A stretch of DNA of 64,000 nucleotides from the NCBI GenBank assembly GCA_032871835.1, contig CM065299.1:31794074-31858073 (forward strand). The letters run 5' to 3'. Position numbers and translations under genes: made by a program. The stretch comes from Dipteronia dyeriana (taxonomy: Eukaryota > Streptophyta > Magnoliopsida > Sapindales > Sapindaceae). This document shows, one piece after another, positions 49,656-61,229 of the stretch (its first letter is position 1; each line of letters starts with the position of its first letter). Below the pieces are notes generated by a model. It was given only the letters and a program-made list of their open reading frames with translations, was not told the origin of the DNA and did not search any database.

Positions 49656-49666
49656 TATATCTATAA

Positions 49667-50928
49667 TTTATGGAGAGGTATTCACTATCTACTTCCACTA
49701 AATGGGTAAAGGTGGCACAATATTAGCACAATTTTTGTACTAATAAAAATTGCTCTTTGAGATGAAACTATAGAAAGTATTTTACATTTAAAAGATTGTT
49801 TTTTTCAACGGTACTAAAAGTAGGTTTAGAAATCAGAAGAAAGAATAACAATCGTTACTGTAAGGGTTAATAAAAGATTAAAGGAAACGACATGATGAAG
49901 TTGATTCGATTGTAAAACCCTTCACATCTAATCTAAGAATGTAGGTTCGAGTCCTCATTCCTTTTCAAAAAATCAAGAATTTATGTAATTATGTAATTCT
50001 TGGGGGAAAAAAAAAAGATTAAAGGAAAGCACAAAAGCTTGGTTTGGTGGGAATGTGAAGAATTAATTGAGTTGAATGTAACTTGGGGCCAAATCAAATA
50101 AAATTGGATTAATATCTTTGGGTGTCCCACAACAATTCATCACTTGAACATCACACCACGCCTCTCTTTGTCACGGTAACTTTGGTCTTAATCAAATTGG
50201 TTCTAAGTTTACATAGTCATCATCATCAACCGACTATGATTGCTCACCAACCAGTACTTATATAACTTCATCACTCTCTCACTCTTTTTTATCTTTTAAT
50301 TAATTTTCCAAGTATGAGAATGTTTAATTTTACATTGCATTTGTCACTTGAGATATATATACATAAGGAACTATAATGTGAATTAATGAGTTATATATAT
50401 GGAGGGCCAAACCTGAACCACCTGCACTAAATTACCTCTCTAATCTAAAATGAGTTTTCTATAAATTCTTTTTAAAGTTTTGTCTCTTGAAGCCAATTTA
50501 ATTAATTTAGTACAGAACTATAGAATCTACTTTACTAAAAGAAGAAACAAGACTAATAAAAATATGAGCTGATGAGAAACCAATAAGTTAGGCAAAAAAG
50601 ACTACCCATATAAAAGACCCTACCACAAGTTTTTTTTTTCTCTTTTAAATCTTTATTAACCATTATTTAATGTTAAAAGATGATAAAGTTAATAATGTGC
50701 AATGATTTTGGAGCTTCTCTAGGGTAGAGTCTAGCTTTTTACTATAGTGCTGCTGCTTCGTTATGTTGTTTTACTTTTTCACAGTTACTCTATGAGGAAT
50801 ATAGTCTACAGATTCTCTTCTTAATTGAATCATTGAAGATTATTTTATAGCAAGTGCCAGTTTCGTAGAAGACAAGTACTTGTAGAAGATAAAGACAATG
50901 TTAAGCTTAATATATTTGCCTAATGCCA
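49667..50928. other. intergenic, AT-rich
   Basis: No gene. Near 49935-50015, GTAGGTTCGAGTCCTCATT (B-box-like) is followed by an A-run, which may be a degraded SINE, but no A box or TSD was found. Confidence 0.45.
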
Positions 50929-50984
50929 CTACCTGTTGGGGGAAGATTTGAACCGATGATTTTGACATAATCCATAGCAATTAA

Positions 50985-51493
50985 TGACGCAGCGGGATAT
51001 GGTGAAAATAAGAATGATCACTTTGTCAGCGACCTGTAGTTACCCAAGTATGGACCGCCATGCAAGGGTCATCATTCCCTAATCTTCGTTAGAAAATGGT
51101 ACTCTCGAATCCTCAAAGAGCATGTCGAATCCAAGACAGATAAATGTTCCAAAGGAACGATTTTATTAAAATCAATCAAAGGTTAAAAAGTTACAATAAT
51201 TGGAAATAATAAGACTATTTATAATAAACTAATCATAATACGACTCGAATACGACATTCTTTTAAAAAAACTAAAACAAGAAAAGATCAAAACTAATCAG
51301 AATCTTCTAAGATTCATGACTCCTAATTTGACCGGAAAACAAAGATCAAATCTTACCCCAAAAGGTAAGTTTGATTTATTTCTAAAACCTAAATTTAATT
51401 TCTAATCAAACTAAAATAAATAAACTAACAAAATAAGAAAATAAAGAAATTGTTTGACATGGACCGCGGTTTCTTCATCTTTATCCTACATCA
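50985..51493 (-). repeat. 3' LTR of the small gypsy element
   Basis: 509 bp; aligns with the right LTR except for deletions near 51026 and 51430. Confidence 0.92.
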
Positions 51494-51716
51494 GTCACCC
51501 CTTCTTAAAAAGAACGCGTCCTCGAGTTCGGTTGAAACACGCGAAAAGACAGGCAAACAAATAAGAACCCATATTTGTCTTGTGGGAGTGGTAAACGCCA
51601 ACCGAAAAATCTCTTCGTAGTTCATCCCAAATCCACAACGGCACCACAACAATCGTCCAACGGAATGCAGAAGATGTCCAAGCTATTCGCCACTGGCGAT
51701 GGCTATTGGTTGCGGC

Positions 51717-51959
51717 TTAGACCGCTGGACACCTGTAGAGGTTTGGACAATAGTGATTCCTCGTTGCTAGCTCTTCCCATTCCACATAGTATTCTCCTCC
51801 TCTTAAAATAAACTCGTCCTCGAGTTTGACAAGGTTTTGTTTGGGTGGATAATACTTCAAATGTACCATCTTGTCAATCACCGGCTTGAACAAATATACT
51901 TCAGATGGCAAGAACAATGTTGGATCTTCAAAATCCAAATCAAGAAAAATAATCTTCAA
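51717..51959 (-). CDS. short second frame of the small gypsy element, unknown
   Basis: 80 residues, downstream of the gag-like frame. KLEDEFILRGGEYYVEWEEL has no family I can name; it sits where pol would be. It may simply be residual open sequence. 51500-51716 on the same strand is also unassigned. Confidence 0.35.
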   Translation of the reverse strand: MKIIFLDLDFEDPTLFLPSEVYLFKPVIDKMVHLKYYPPKQNLVKLEDEFILRGGEYYVEWEELATRNHYCPNLYRCPAV

Positions 51960-52061
51960 ATTACCCTAATAAAAATTGTGTGGATTTTCAAATAAATTAT
52001 CACCCTTGGAAACTTTATCAATAGAAATTGATTTAGCTTACAGATTTTCTTCAACCACATC

Positions 52062-52517
52062 TTAAGTGCAATCAATATCAATGGTTGGATCGCAGTCTTC
52101 AACTTCTAAGATCCAAGGCTCATCTTCAAGTACTTCGACAATTTTCACTTCATACGAAATATCTTCAAACGTATCTTCTACATGACAAAAACCTTCAAAA
52201 TAATCAATTGGAAGATATTCCTCCCGCATTACATGTTTCATCACAGGCCATGATTGGATCCTATCCATTCCAAATCTTTTTCGATCCTTTTGAAAGTCTT
52301 CCCACCAAATTAATGCATCGTTTTTCAAATAAATTTCTACAAGTAAAACTTTCAGACTTTCTTCAGTTTTCTGATATGTAAAATATTCTTCAACTTCTTT
52401 CAACCAATTAATAAATTCTTCGATTTTCATATGTCCAGAAAAAAATCGAAGTCTTGGTTGATAATCATTATAGCTCAAAAAATAATTATTGGAACCAAGA
52501 GAACCATTGAAACCCAT
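52062..52517 (-). CDS. gag-like protein of the small gypsy element (151 residues)
   Basis: Open from Met to stop. It resembles the N-terminal part of the Ty3/gypsy capsid (Retrotrans_gag): residues about 24-50 FFSGHMKIEEFINWLKEVEE, about 62-82 LVEIYLKNDALIWWEDFQKD, then MDRIQSWPVMKHVMREEYLP. The usual continuation and the CCHC knuckle are missing; instead the C-terminal third is acidic (VEVLEDEPWILEVEDCDPT). It begins about 420 bp after the primer-binding site, the normal place for gag. Whether it is translated is unknown. Confidence 0.75.
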   Translation of the reverse strand: MGFNGSLGSNNYFLSYNDYQPRLRFFSGHMKIEEFINWLKEVEEYFTYQKTEESLKVLLVEIYLKNDALIWWEDFQKDRKRFGMDRIQSWPVMKHVMREEYLPIDYFEGFCHVEDTFEDISYEVKIVEVLEDEPWILEVEDCDPTIDIDCT

Positions 52518-52803
52518 TGAGAACCAAAATCAGAGTCCGAAAAAAAAACGTACCAAAATTTGAACCCTAAGAACTGCTTACGAAAAATTAATTCACTTGT
52601 GGTTTCAGGTGTGTGTGATGGTGGACGCAATCTGAAATATCTGGAACTCGTGAGACTGAACTGAAATTTCTGGCACTGTTGAGGTTGATCTGCAAATTGT
52701 AACAATGTTGGGCTGATCCACAATTTCTGCTGTCTCTGAAGCTGATTATTAATTATCGGAACTATCACACAACACTCTCATTCTTTTTTTTTTCAATTTC
52801 GTT

Positions 52804-52837
<34 letters not shown>

Positions 52838-52935
52838 ATTTATGGGGAGAATATGAAGGGTGAATATATGGTGTTTAAGAAGGTAGTTGGTTGTGGTCCG
52901 TGGACGCTGAGCCTAGCACAGAGGTAGACTCGGTC

Positions 52936-52949
52936 GCTCTGATACCAAT
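52936..52949 (-). other. primer-binding site of the small gypsy element
   Basis: Minus strand ATTGGTATCAGAGC, initiator tRNA-Met type, contiguous with the 5' LTR. Confidence 0.9.
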
Positions 52950-53517
52950 TGACGCAGCAGGATATAGCGAAAATAAGAATGATCATTTTGTCGAACCCTG
53001 AGACACACTCAGACGAACCTTGACGCAGCGACCGGTAGTTACCCAAGCATGGACCGCCATGCAAGGGTCATCATTCCCTAATCTTCGTTAGAAAATGGTA
53101 TTCTCGAATCCTCAGAGAGCATGTCGAATCCACGATAGATAAGTGTTCCAAAGGAACGATTTTATTAAAATAAATCAAAGGTTAAAAAGTTACAATAATT
53201 GGAAATAATAAGACTATTTATAATAAACTAATCATAATACGATTCAAATACGACATTCCTTTTAAAAAACTAAAAAAAATAAATATCAAAACTAATCAGA
53301 ATCTCCTAAGATTCATGACTCTTAACTTGACTGGAAAACAAAGATCAAATCTTACCCCAAAAGGTAAGTTTGATTTGTTTCTAAAACCTAAATTTAATTC
53401 CTAATCAAACTAAAATAAATAAACTTACTAAACAAGAAAAGACCCAAATTAACAAAATAAGAAAATAAAGAAATTGTTCGACATGGGCTGCGGTTTCTTC
53501 ATCTTTGTCCTATATCA
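52950..53517 (-). repeat. 5' LTR of the small gypsy element
   Basis: 568 bp; it holds an extra block CCCTGAGACACACTCAGACG near 53007 absent from the other LTR. Confidence 0.92.
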
Positions 53518-54500
53518 ATTAATAACGTCAATAGCAGAAAAATTGATGAGAGAAAATAAACTAATCACAATACAAGATATACGTGGAAAACCCAAATCGG
53601 GTCAAAAACCACGGGCCGTTAGGACGACAGAGAAAGTTCTACTATATGATAAATTGTTACAACTATATATTTCAGGATTCCCTCTCACACACAAACCCCA
53701 AACCACGCTTACAAGATCCTCACCAAGAACCCCCAATATCCCTTAGGTCTCCCCTGAATATCACCAACGGATCTCTAATTTGATCTACTGATATTCCCTT
53801 TGATCACTCTACGGATATTCCCACGGGTCTCTCACCCCGATCTCTTCACTCTCTGATGTTACATGGTGTTTATTAACTCCACACACAAAATAACCTAGAT
53901 ACAAGGTTCTATTTATACTAGTTACATGGAGTTTAAGATACAAGGAAATCGTACTCCAAAATGTACAAGAATTACTTGTTCCATATAAATACTATTTCCT
54001 ATTTATGACAAGTCTTCTGGTTAAGGAGAAATCATTTTCCTTCAAGTACAGAATTTTTCTATTCTTTATGAAGACAAACTCTTTTATTTTCTAATTAGCA
54101 CATGAACTTCCAGAAGAAAACACATTTCCTATTTTCGCACAATATTCTTGATTTGGGCAAAATCCACCATTACCGCAGTTTGGATCGCGGTTGGCCACCT
54201 GTACCCAACACCGCGGATTAGAGCGGTGATCATCACTATCAACCACCGCTCTGAATACCACGATTGGTGCATTTGCCTCCGCCGCGGTCTACACCGCGTG
54301 AATCCACAGGAGTTCGACCGCTCCCTATGCAGCGATCTGTGCACTTGTTCGCACCGCAGTCTACGCAACGGTCCCTACCAAATTTTGTTTCTTCAGTTCA
54401 TGCAGTCTTCAAACCTCCCTCAAACACCGTCTCTAACTTATAAATGCTATCCCACGTCTCCAGGAAGCTCCACATCAGTTGAGTCTTATTTGGTTAACAA

Positions 54501-54538
<38 letters not shown>

Positions 54539-56437
54539 TGTATAGTTAAGTTAAAGATCCTCACAGTCATAACTAAGTTTATAAGACATAATTAAAAGTC
54601 TGAATTGATAGTGTAAATATGAGAAACATACCACTGAGTTGAATCAATCTTGTCTCGTCAATTACTTTTAATTTTGTTTCGGTTACAGATCTACCATTAT
54701 GTTTCTAAGAAATATTTAAGAAAGATTTTTTCTTGGTAACTACTCTAGAGCAAGTAATTGATAATATAAAAGATATAAATTAAGAATCGAAGCACTACAG
54801 AATATATATCATGATGGAGTACATGACTTAATACAAAGAAATGAAAGAATTAAACTTGTACGTATCCAATGCTGCAATGCAAGGGCAAGAATCTGATTGT
54901 ATATTTTGATTTAATTTGCTTTGAAATTACATGATTAAAAAGGAACTCGATCATCAATATAATTATACTTAAAACAAAATTATAAGCACTTGCCTTATCT
55001 TTCTATTTTGTTCAACTGTAACCACTTGGCTTGACTTAGAAAGAACCAAACGATCATGATGATACGAAACTAGAATACAAAAAGGGGATTTTTTTTTGAA
55101 TATAATCTATTGAGAGTCTTAACATGCACTAAACTGAGAGAACATTGAGCCACGTATTGTGATGTTCTCAAAATGTTGGTCATACATAAAACAAAGAGAG
55201 TTTAATTTAATAATAAAAGAAATGGTTTTTAATTTAATTTTAATATTCTGTATTAGTATCTGTATATGGGTTTGATGGGGGTTGGACAAATTGGGCAGGG
55301 ATCACCCTGTAATTTGACCCACTTCCGAATCTTGTCGGCTTCAGGTGGTTTCTTTCTTTTAATTTTCTCTGTTGGAATTGCAAGTCAGCCACTCACTTTA
55401 ATTAGCCCGAGCTTGGAGAATGGAACGAGACTCTTTGAACTTATATTTAAGGGTTAATCGTATTTTAGTTACTATAGTTTATCTTAATTTATATTTAGTT
55501 TATAATTTTCGGTATTATAATATTTAGTTCATCATTTCTTTAATAATACGTATTTTAGTCTATATTGTCCGATTCTGTTAGGGTTCCATCAAGTCAACGA
55601 AGGTTAACGAGAGTCGACGAGGATAATATGGTAAAATAACATCAAATGTTCTAGAGTTTTATATAAACAGAGGGGATAATAGTAATTTATAAATTAATTA
55701 GAAAAGAAATAAATATTATTAAATTAAATAATAATAATTATTATCAAAAAATTAAATAATACTAATTTAACCCAATTGTCTAAATTAAAATTAAAATTAA
55801 AATATAAAAACTAATTAAACCAGTAAACCCTGACTTTTTCTCTTTTCTCTCTCTCTCCCCATTCTCTTCTTCTCGGATCTCCTCCAATTGCCTAGTTTTT
55901 TTTCTCCATTGTTTTTATATTATGTACTTGTCTTATAATATTGTTCTTTGATTTGTTAAAGAGAAATATATCTAGATCTAGTTTTAGATTACAGATTGAA
56001 GAATTTGCGGCGGGTGTATATAAATTCTTGATTTTGAGTTAAATTTTATTTGAAGAACTGTTTTGGCTATAACAACCATATTTTTGTCTCTTAGGAGACG
56101 AAGATCACCTTCTCTATAAGCGTTCTTGGCTCCGGTTGACTTGACCGACGTTTCTCTTCTACAAACCTTTGCAACGATATGAAGCCAACAACTATCGCCA
56201 CCGAAGTTAATAACCATCGTCGCCCCCGAAGCCGACAACCCCTAACCCCTAACCACCACCCACTACCGAAACCCAATCCAAAAACCTCTCCCACCACCAA
56301 AATCAACCTCTAATCCAAAAAAACCAACCCACTACCGGAATCGGAGTCAAATTTGCACTGATGATAGCTCCGGTTTACTCTACACAGATCACGTCTTCCA
56401 AATCCGGAGATTGGATATGAGAGTATACAGTGATTTT
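54501..56437. other. intergenic DNA; possible MULE end near 55455
   Basis: (CA)n(TA)n at about 54502-54538. From about 55455, GGGTTAATCGTATTTTAGTTACTATAG followed by ACCGTTA-like and ATGGTAAAATAA blocks and then (CT)n at about 55845-55857 resembles the terminal plan of the MULEs at 7905 and 17053, but no opposite inverted end was found before 56437. Short open frames at 55266-55457 and 55984-56306 have no recognisable domain. Confidence 0.45.
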
Positions 56438-56965
56438 GTTAGGATTATGCTCAATAATAAGAGTGTACTAATGTATTTGACAATTTTTTCATATTAATAA
56501 AGTGATTTCTAGTTTAACAAATCTTATAGCGTTTATAGTTTAATTATTATAATTGTCAAAAGTAAATAATCATACGGCCAAAAGACTATGAGAAATGAAG
56601 AATTGTTTGTACATCTGGATATGAATGAGATAAACACAATTCTTTAGTTAGTCTTGAACACTAATCACAACTTAAGATAAAGGTTGTGCGTCTTTACCTT
56701 GTTAAAGTTGTAGATTCGTTTGCTAGCATTTGAATGTGATCAAATATGTTATAATGAGTCTAAAATCATCAAAGTGTAGTGTCTTTGGACAAAAGAATCT
56801 AGTGCACTAGGTGCATTGAATATGATCACAATGAAATACTTAATCAAAAACCGTCAGTGGATAAAAGTTTTTACTTAAAGACAATCAGAGAGTCTATCTC
56901 AATCTTGAGATAAATGATGGACTTATGATTACAAGTGTTATCATTTGAGCTGTTAATGAGTGCTA
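56438..56965 (+). mobile_element. LTR-retrotransposon-like DNA, left of the second MULE
   Basis: Begins TGTTAGGATTATGCTC, a plausible LTR start, and is continuous with 62213 onwards if the MULE is removed. It may be the LTR of the copia element whose pol fragment is at 63679. The second LTR is not in the window, so this is inference. Confidence 0.4.
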
Positions 56966-57139
56966 TTATATAGTGAGAGAAAATCAAAAGTGACCACAGA
57001 AGTTTATAAAATTTTGCTTCTAACCACATACGAAATTTTATTTGTTTATAACTATATTTTTAAGAAATTACTTCAATAGCCCCGTATATATATATATATA
57101 TACTTAAAGGTAACAGTTAGGGTTTTCTTTTGTTTTTGA

Positions 57140-57440
57140 ATTCTTGAAACAATCGTGGAGGAGAGGAGAGGAGAGGGAAATAGGGCCATCGCCGTCGCAA
57201 GGGAGGAAAACAGCCGAACTGGGTGCGTCTTCATCGTCGTCGCCGAACTCAACCTGCTGAAGTGTTCAGCCTCATCGCCGAAGAGAACGTAGCGACATCG
57301 TGGTCGTCGGCGAATTGTTCATCGTCACAGAGTGGAGGAGAGCCGAGATCGTGCTCGTCGACAGTAGCAACGGTCGTCGTGGTCGGCGAGTTGTTGATTT
57401 GTGTGTGAAGGTTTGGTTTTATTGTTCTGAAATTCATTTT
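57140..57440 (+). other. G/C-rich leader next to the left MULE end
   Basis: A TCGTCG/CATCGCCG-rich block like those beside the other MULE ends in the window. It is open in several frames; none has a recognised domain. Probably 5' untranslated or first-exon DNA of the plus-strand unit. Confidence 0.4.
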
Positions 57441-58424
57441 TAATAAAATAATTTGTTGAAATTGTTAAGAAAATTTGATGCCGATTAGATAGTGATGAAA
57501 ATCTGATGCCGTTAAAATTATTTGTTGAAATTGTTAAGAAAATTGTGGATTATTTCGTATGAATGTGTTCTTAGATTATTATTTAATTTTTTAGGGTTTG
57601 GTTAATTAGACACCGAAGTTTATTGTAAACATTTGAATATATCAAAATTGATTTCATTATGCTGATTTCATTATTTGATTTGATTGATTCCAAATGTGGG
57701 TTTTGTGGTATTGAGGGAAGTGGAAATCGTTAAAAACGAATTTTGTGGAGGTTGAGGTTGATTGTGAACTGGACTGGAATCATGAGTTATGACAGTGTAG
57801 TGAATCAGCCTTTTCAATTTTGGCCTTCATGATGTTTAAGGAATTTATTCAAATGTTGATGTTTTTTTCTCTCACATTTTACATCTTGATTCACATAGCT
57901 AGTTCCTTCTCTGATGTTGAAATAGTATTGCCAGCACTTTAAAGCCTCAATAGAACTTCCTCATACATACCAAGTTGCATTTCTTTAGGTCTCTGCTGAG
58001 CATGATGGATCCAGCACATTGTGTCTTTGCTTTGTGTGTTTGCGGTGGAAAATGCTTGTTATTTGGAGATTGTTTTTAAGTTTTCATATGGTGCTTCAGG
58101 GTGCAATTCGTATTTCTTAGACTGCTAATTATTCACTTGAAGATGTCAATTCAGCCAACTATGAATGAGTATCGGTCTAGCTTTAGAATCCGATGGGTTG
58201 AAACCTCAACTGAATTTAGGTTTTGAGTAAGATTATTTAGATATTTATTCTTTCTAATGTTTGTCTGACTGTCTCATGAATGAAGTCGAGTTTATAGGTA
58301 ACAGGCTGGTTGAGGTTGAGGTTGATTGTGAACTGAAATCTTGAATTTGTTGTATAAATTTGAAATGTTGTTTTGTTTTGAATTAGAATCACAGAACTTC
58401 AAATCATTGTTTGTCTCTTTCAAG

Positions 58425-58695
58425 AAGTTGAAATCATTGAAAAACTTGAAATGATGATTTAAATTTGTGACATAAAACTTGAAATGATGATTTAATTGTG
58501 TGCAATCAAACCTGAAATGATGCTTTAAATTTGTGACATAAAACTTGCAATGATGCTTTAATTGTGTGCAATCAAACTTGAAATCATGCTTTAAATTTGT
58601 GACATAAAACATGAAATGATGATTTATTTGTGTGCAATCAAACTTGAAATGATGCTTTAAATCTGTTGCATAAACTTGAAATCATGCATCAAATG
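58425..58695. repeat. tandem units of about 60 bp with a CTTGAAAT(C/G)ATG core
   Basis: Alternating TTTAAATTTGTGACATAAAA and TTTAATTGTGTGCAATCAAA spacers separate copies of ACTTGAAAT(G/C)ATG, about eight cores in 270 bp. Confidence 0.8.
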
Positions 58696-58779
58696 TGTAG
58701 CTTAAAACTTGAAATAGTGAAAAACAATTTAGTAACACTTGGTCCCAACCACATTTTGTAATTTTTGTAAGGTAATGCA

Positions 58780-59165
58780 GATGACAAATGGTGGAGATAA
58801 TTTGGTTTACAAGCCTGCACAAGATAGTTGGCTTGATGCACATGAGGACGAAGTTAGTGATGACCAGCATGATGAGGCAACAGATGAGGTACATATTGCG
58901 CATGAGGACGAGGTTAGTGATGACCAGAATGTTGGGCAGCAGAATGAGGTTGGTGAGGGGCTGCATGGTGCGTAGGAGGACGAGGTGGACAAGGGTGCTG
59001 TTGAACAGGATGGTCCACAGCAAGATGAGGTAAATTATGTTGGTTAGGAACAGAATAGGAGAAGAAGTAAGAGGCTTAGGAAAGGAGCAACAACAGTTTG
59101 CAACCCCTACACTGCCCCTCAGATGGTGAAAGATCTAGTGTACCTTAGACGGAGTTCCCGAAGAT
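58780..59165 (+). pseudogene. acidic-repeat frame, possibly the linker of a Ulp1-like gene
   Basis: An intron-like GGTAATGCAG precedes ATG at 58780. The frame reads DNLVYKPAQDSWLDA and then two HEDEVSDDQ repeats, ending at a TAG at 58973; reading on through two stops gives EDEVDKGAVEQDGPQQDEV and RRRSKRLRKGATTVCNPYTA. A basic K/R-R-x-RK block before a PYT motif also precedes the protease domain in ULP-like MULE proteins, and the convergent position relative to the transposase matches the first MULE, so I infer a truncated relative. No DUF1985 or protease domain was seen. Confidence 0.45.
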
Positions 59166-59444
59166 GAGAACACCTACTGTAATTTTCTTTTTTGTTTGCG
59201 TTATTTAAATTGTTGGTAGACCACCACATTTTTGTGTAGGGTGTTATGACTTGGTTGGATGGATATTCGGTTGGATGTTATATTTTTTTTAGAGATTGAT
59301 GGATGTGTAATGGTTGGCCGGATATTAGGTTGGATGTTAAATGTTGTTATCAGATTAGCTTGGATGTTAAATGTTAAATTGTGAACAATTGGAATGTTAG
59401 ACACGTATTCTTGTGTGTTGACAGTGTTGGGATTTTTGAATAGA

Positions 59445-59910
59445 AAATATGCAAATTTGAAATCATGCTTTACAAATTAACACCAAACTTGAAATCATGG
59501 TATAAATCTTAGGTACCAAACGTGAAATGATACCAGTAGATAGGTTTTGATGTGTTGACAGTGTTAGGATTTTTTACTGGAAATTGTCCAAACTTGAAAT
59601 CATACTATACAAATAAAAAACAAACTTAAAATCAGGCTTTACAAATAAGCACCAAACTTGAAATCATGGTTTTAAAAAAAGGAACCAAACTTGAAATCAT
59701 GCTTTACAAATAAACACCAAACTTGAAATCATGGTATAAATCCCATGTACCAAACGTGAAATGATGCAGCAGACAGGTACTGATGTGTTGACTGTTGGGG
59801 TTTTTTACTGGAAATTGCCCAAACTTGAAATCATACTTTACAAGTACACATCAAACTTGAAATCAATGTATAAATCTCAAGAACCAAACTTGAAATCATA
59901 ATGTAAATAG
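59445..59910. repeat. second field of CTTGAAATCATG motifs
   Basis: Roughly ten copies of (A)ACTTGAAATCAT(G) or close variants, alternating with TTTACAAAT and TATAAATC spacers, in larger units of about 230 bp that each include GATGTGTTGAC. Confidence 0.75.
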
Positions 59911-60058
59911 CAAGGAGACTACATTTTAACGTCATGATATAATAATAAAAAATTAAATAAACATACTAAATAGTGTTCATACATGAATTAAGTTCATACT
60001 ACAACAACAAGTTCTGAATTCACTTATGTTAGTAATACAACATAGACATAACTAGAAA

Positions 60059-60570
60059 TTACAAATGAGTAGTTTCGCCATCAGTGGGAGTATCCGTCGT
60101 AGGCAGAGAGTGATCAACTAATGGGCATGTCTTGCGATTATGGCCAAGTACATGACATACACTACAAGCACGTTGTCTATGTGTTGTGGGTATCAGTTGT
60201 ATGGGCTGCTCAACACTTATGGATGTGTTTAACTGTCCATTATTTGGTCGCCGTCTTAGGTTGGCGCATCTCATCCTATTATGACCTTGTTCGCCACAAT
60301 TAGAACACTTTTTTTATCAATGAACCTCTCTGGCAGAAGGTATTCTTCTTTCTTTTGGTCTACCAGTTTGCCTCTTGCTATTAGATGGAAGGACAATCAC
60401 AGAGCTCACCTCATCGGGTACTTCCCAGAAAGATGGATGTGGAACCTTCGGTTCTGTTGGAGCTAATGGAATATTGGTCTGCAAACGGAAGAACCCAACG
60501 AGATGGTATAGCATCAAATGTCTGTCTAGATGTACCACAATGCCACTGATTCTGTCCCTTAGTGTTTGTG
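60059..60570 (-). pseudogene. C-terminal part of a mudrA transposase with two intact zinc knuckles
   Basis: Reading 60560-60059: IPLAPTEPKVPHPSFWEVPD, then SKRQTGRPKERRIPS, the basic tail seen in MULE transposases, then CSNCGEQGHNRMRC (60265-60306) and CSVCHVLGHNRKTC (60125-60166), both exact CX2CX4HX4C knuckles. A frame change lies between the basic tail and the first knuckle. The part joins the N-terminal fragment directly; the DDE catalytic core and SWIM finger are absent. Confidence 0.82.
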
Positions 60571-60578
60571 TACTGATT

Positions 60579-61229
60579 TCATCCCTCAGTGTTTCTGTCT
60601 GCAACATCCTGCTCATCTAGATCACTATCACTGTTTGTGTCTACAACATGATCTTCGGGGCTGCTCAAAACTTCTCGCGGTTGATGAATCTCATCGCCAT
60701 CGGACGCATATGAATCGTTGCCGTCTACTCTCTCTTGTTCATCAGCTTCACATGTTTCTAGAAACTCACAGTCACCATCCCATAAAGGAACCTCTCTTCT
60801 AAGTGGTAACTGTTGGGTACTAGGAACTGACTCTCTAACGGTTGCAAATGGAGGCGGATTTGGTGCACCATGCACTATACTAGGAATCTGTGATATCCGT
60901 GAAGGTACTGCTGGTTGATCCCTAACATCTATAACCACTTTTTCCACCAAATCAACATATACCTCTGGGACAACCGTTTGATCAAGTAAAAGAAACCTCA
61001 CATCATTGTCACGTTGTAATCGGTACTTTCTTCGACCACTCTCTGTCTTAACCAAGCTGCTTATGATTACATCATACAACGTTCTATCAAATTTGGTGAA
61101 ATCATATATCAAGTTCTGTAACTCCAAAAAATTTAAATGAACCGAGACCACCTCAACAAATGTATCCCCACCCACATATCGTAAATCATCCCACTGCCCA
61201 CCATAGTTGATTAACACCCTATAATCCAT
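60579..61229 (-). pseudogene. N-terminal part of a mudrA transposase (216 residues)
   Basis: Open from Met to stop. It starts MDYRVLINYGGQWDDLRYVGG, the N-terminal PB1-like fold common to plant MULE transposases, then DVRFLLLDQTVVPEVYVDL, followed by a Pro-rich and then acidic region (SDGDEIHQPREVLSSPEDHV). A full protein would continue with the DDE domain; here the frame ends and the C-terminal tail follows within about 100 bp, which shows an internal deletion of most of the protein. Confidence 0.83.

Larger units (their letters stand above)
50985..53517 (-). mobile_element. small non-autonomous gypsy-type LTR retrotransposon (2.5 kb)
   Basis: LTRs 50985-51493 and 52950-53517, each TG...CA, with the perfect TSD ATTAA (50980-50984 and 53518-53522). 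Minus orientation: the primer-binding site ATTGGTATCAGAGC is the complement of 52936-52949, directly after the right LTR, and the polypurine tract AAGAAGGGG(TGAC) adjoins the left LTR. The left LTR lacks about 35 bp and a second short block found in the right one. The interior holds a gag-like frame and a short second frame but no protease, RT or integrase, so it must depend on another element. Confidence 0.94.
50934..54500 (-). mobile_element. diverged LTR remnant split by a small gypsy element
   Basis: 50934-50984 and 53523-54500 are one LTR-like sequence, homologous in inverted orientation to 6679-7519. Its 3' end on the minus strand is CCCCCAACA at 50934, and its 5' end is probably near 54500, where the shared GAGACGTGGGA block begins. 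GGTTTTCCACGTATAT near 53585, just before the 3' end, is common in plant copia LTRs. No coding region. The right limit is approximate and no TSD was confirmed. Confidence 0.6.

Noticed and set aside
49900..50015. tRNA-like B box followed by an A-run
   Set aside because: No cloverleaf can be drawn and no TSD was found; at most a degraded SINE.
60121..60802. Plus-strand frames over the second MULE
   Set aside because: They are antisense to the mudrA remnant, which has recognisable domains on the minus strand.
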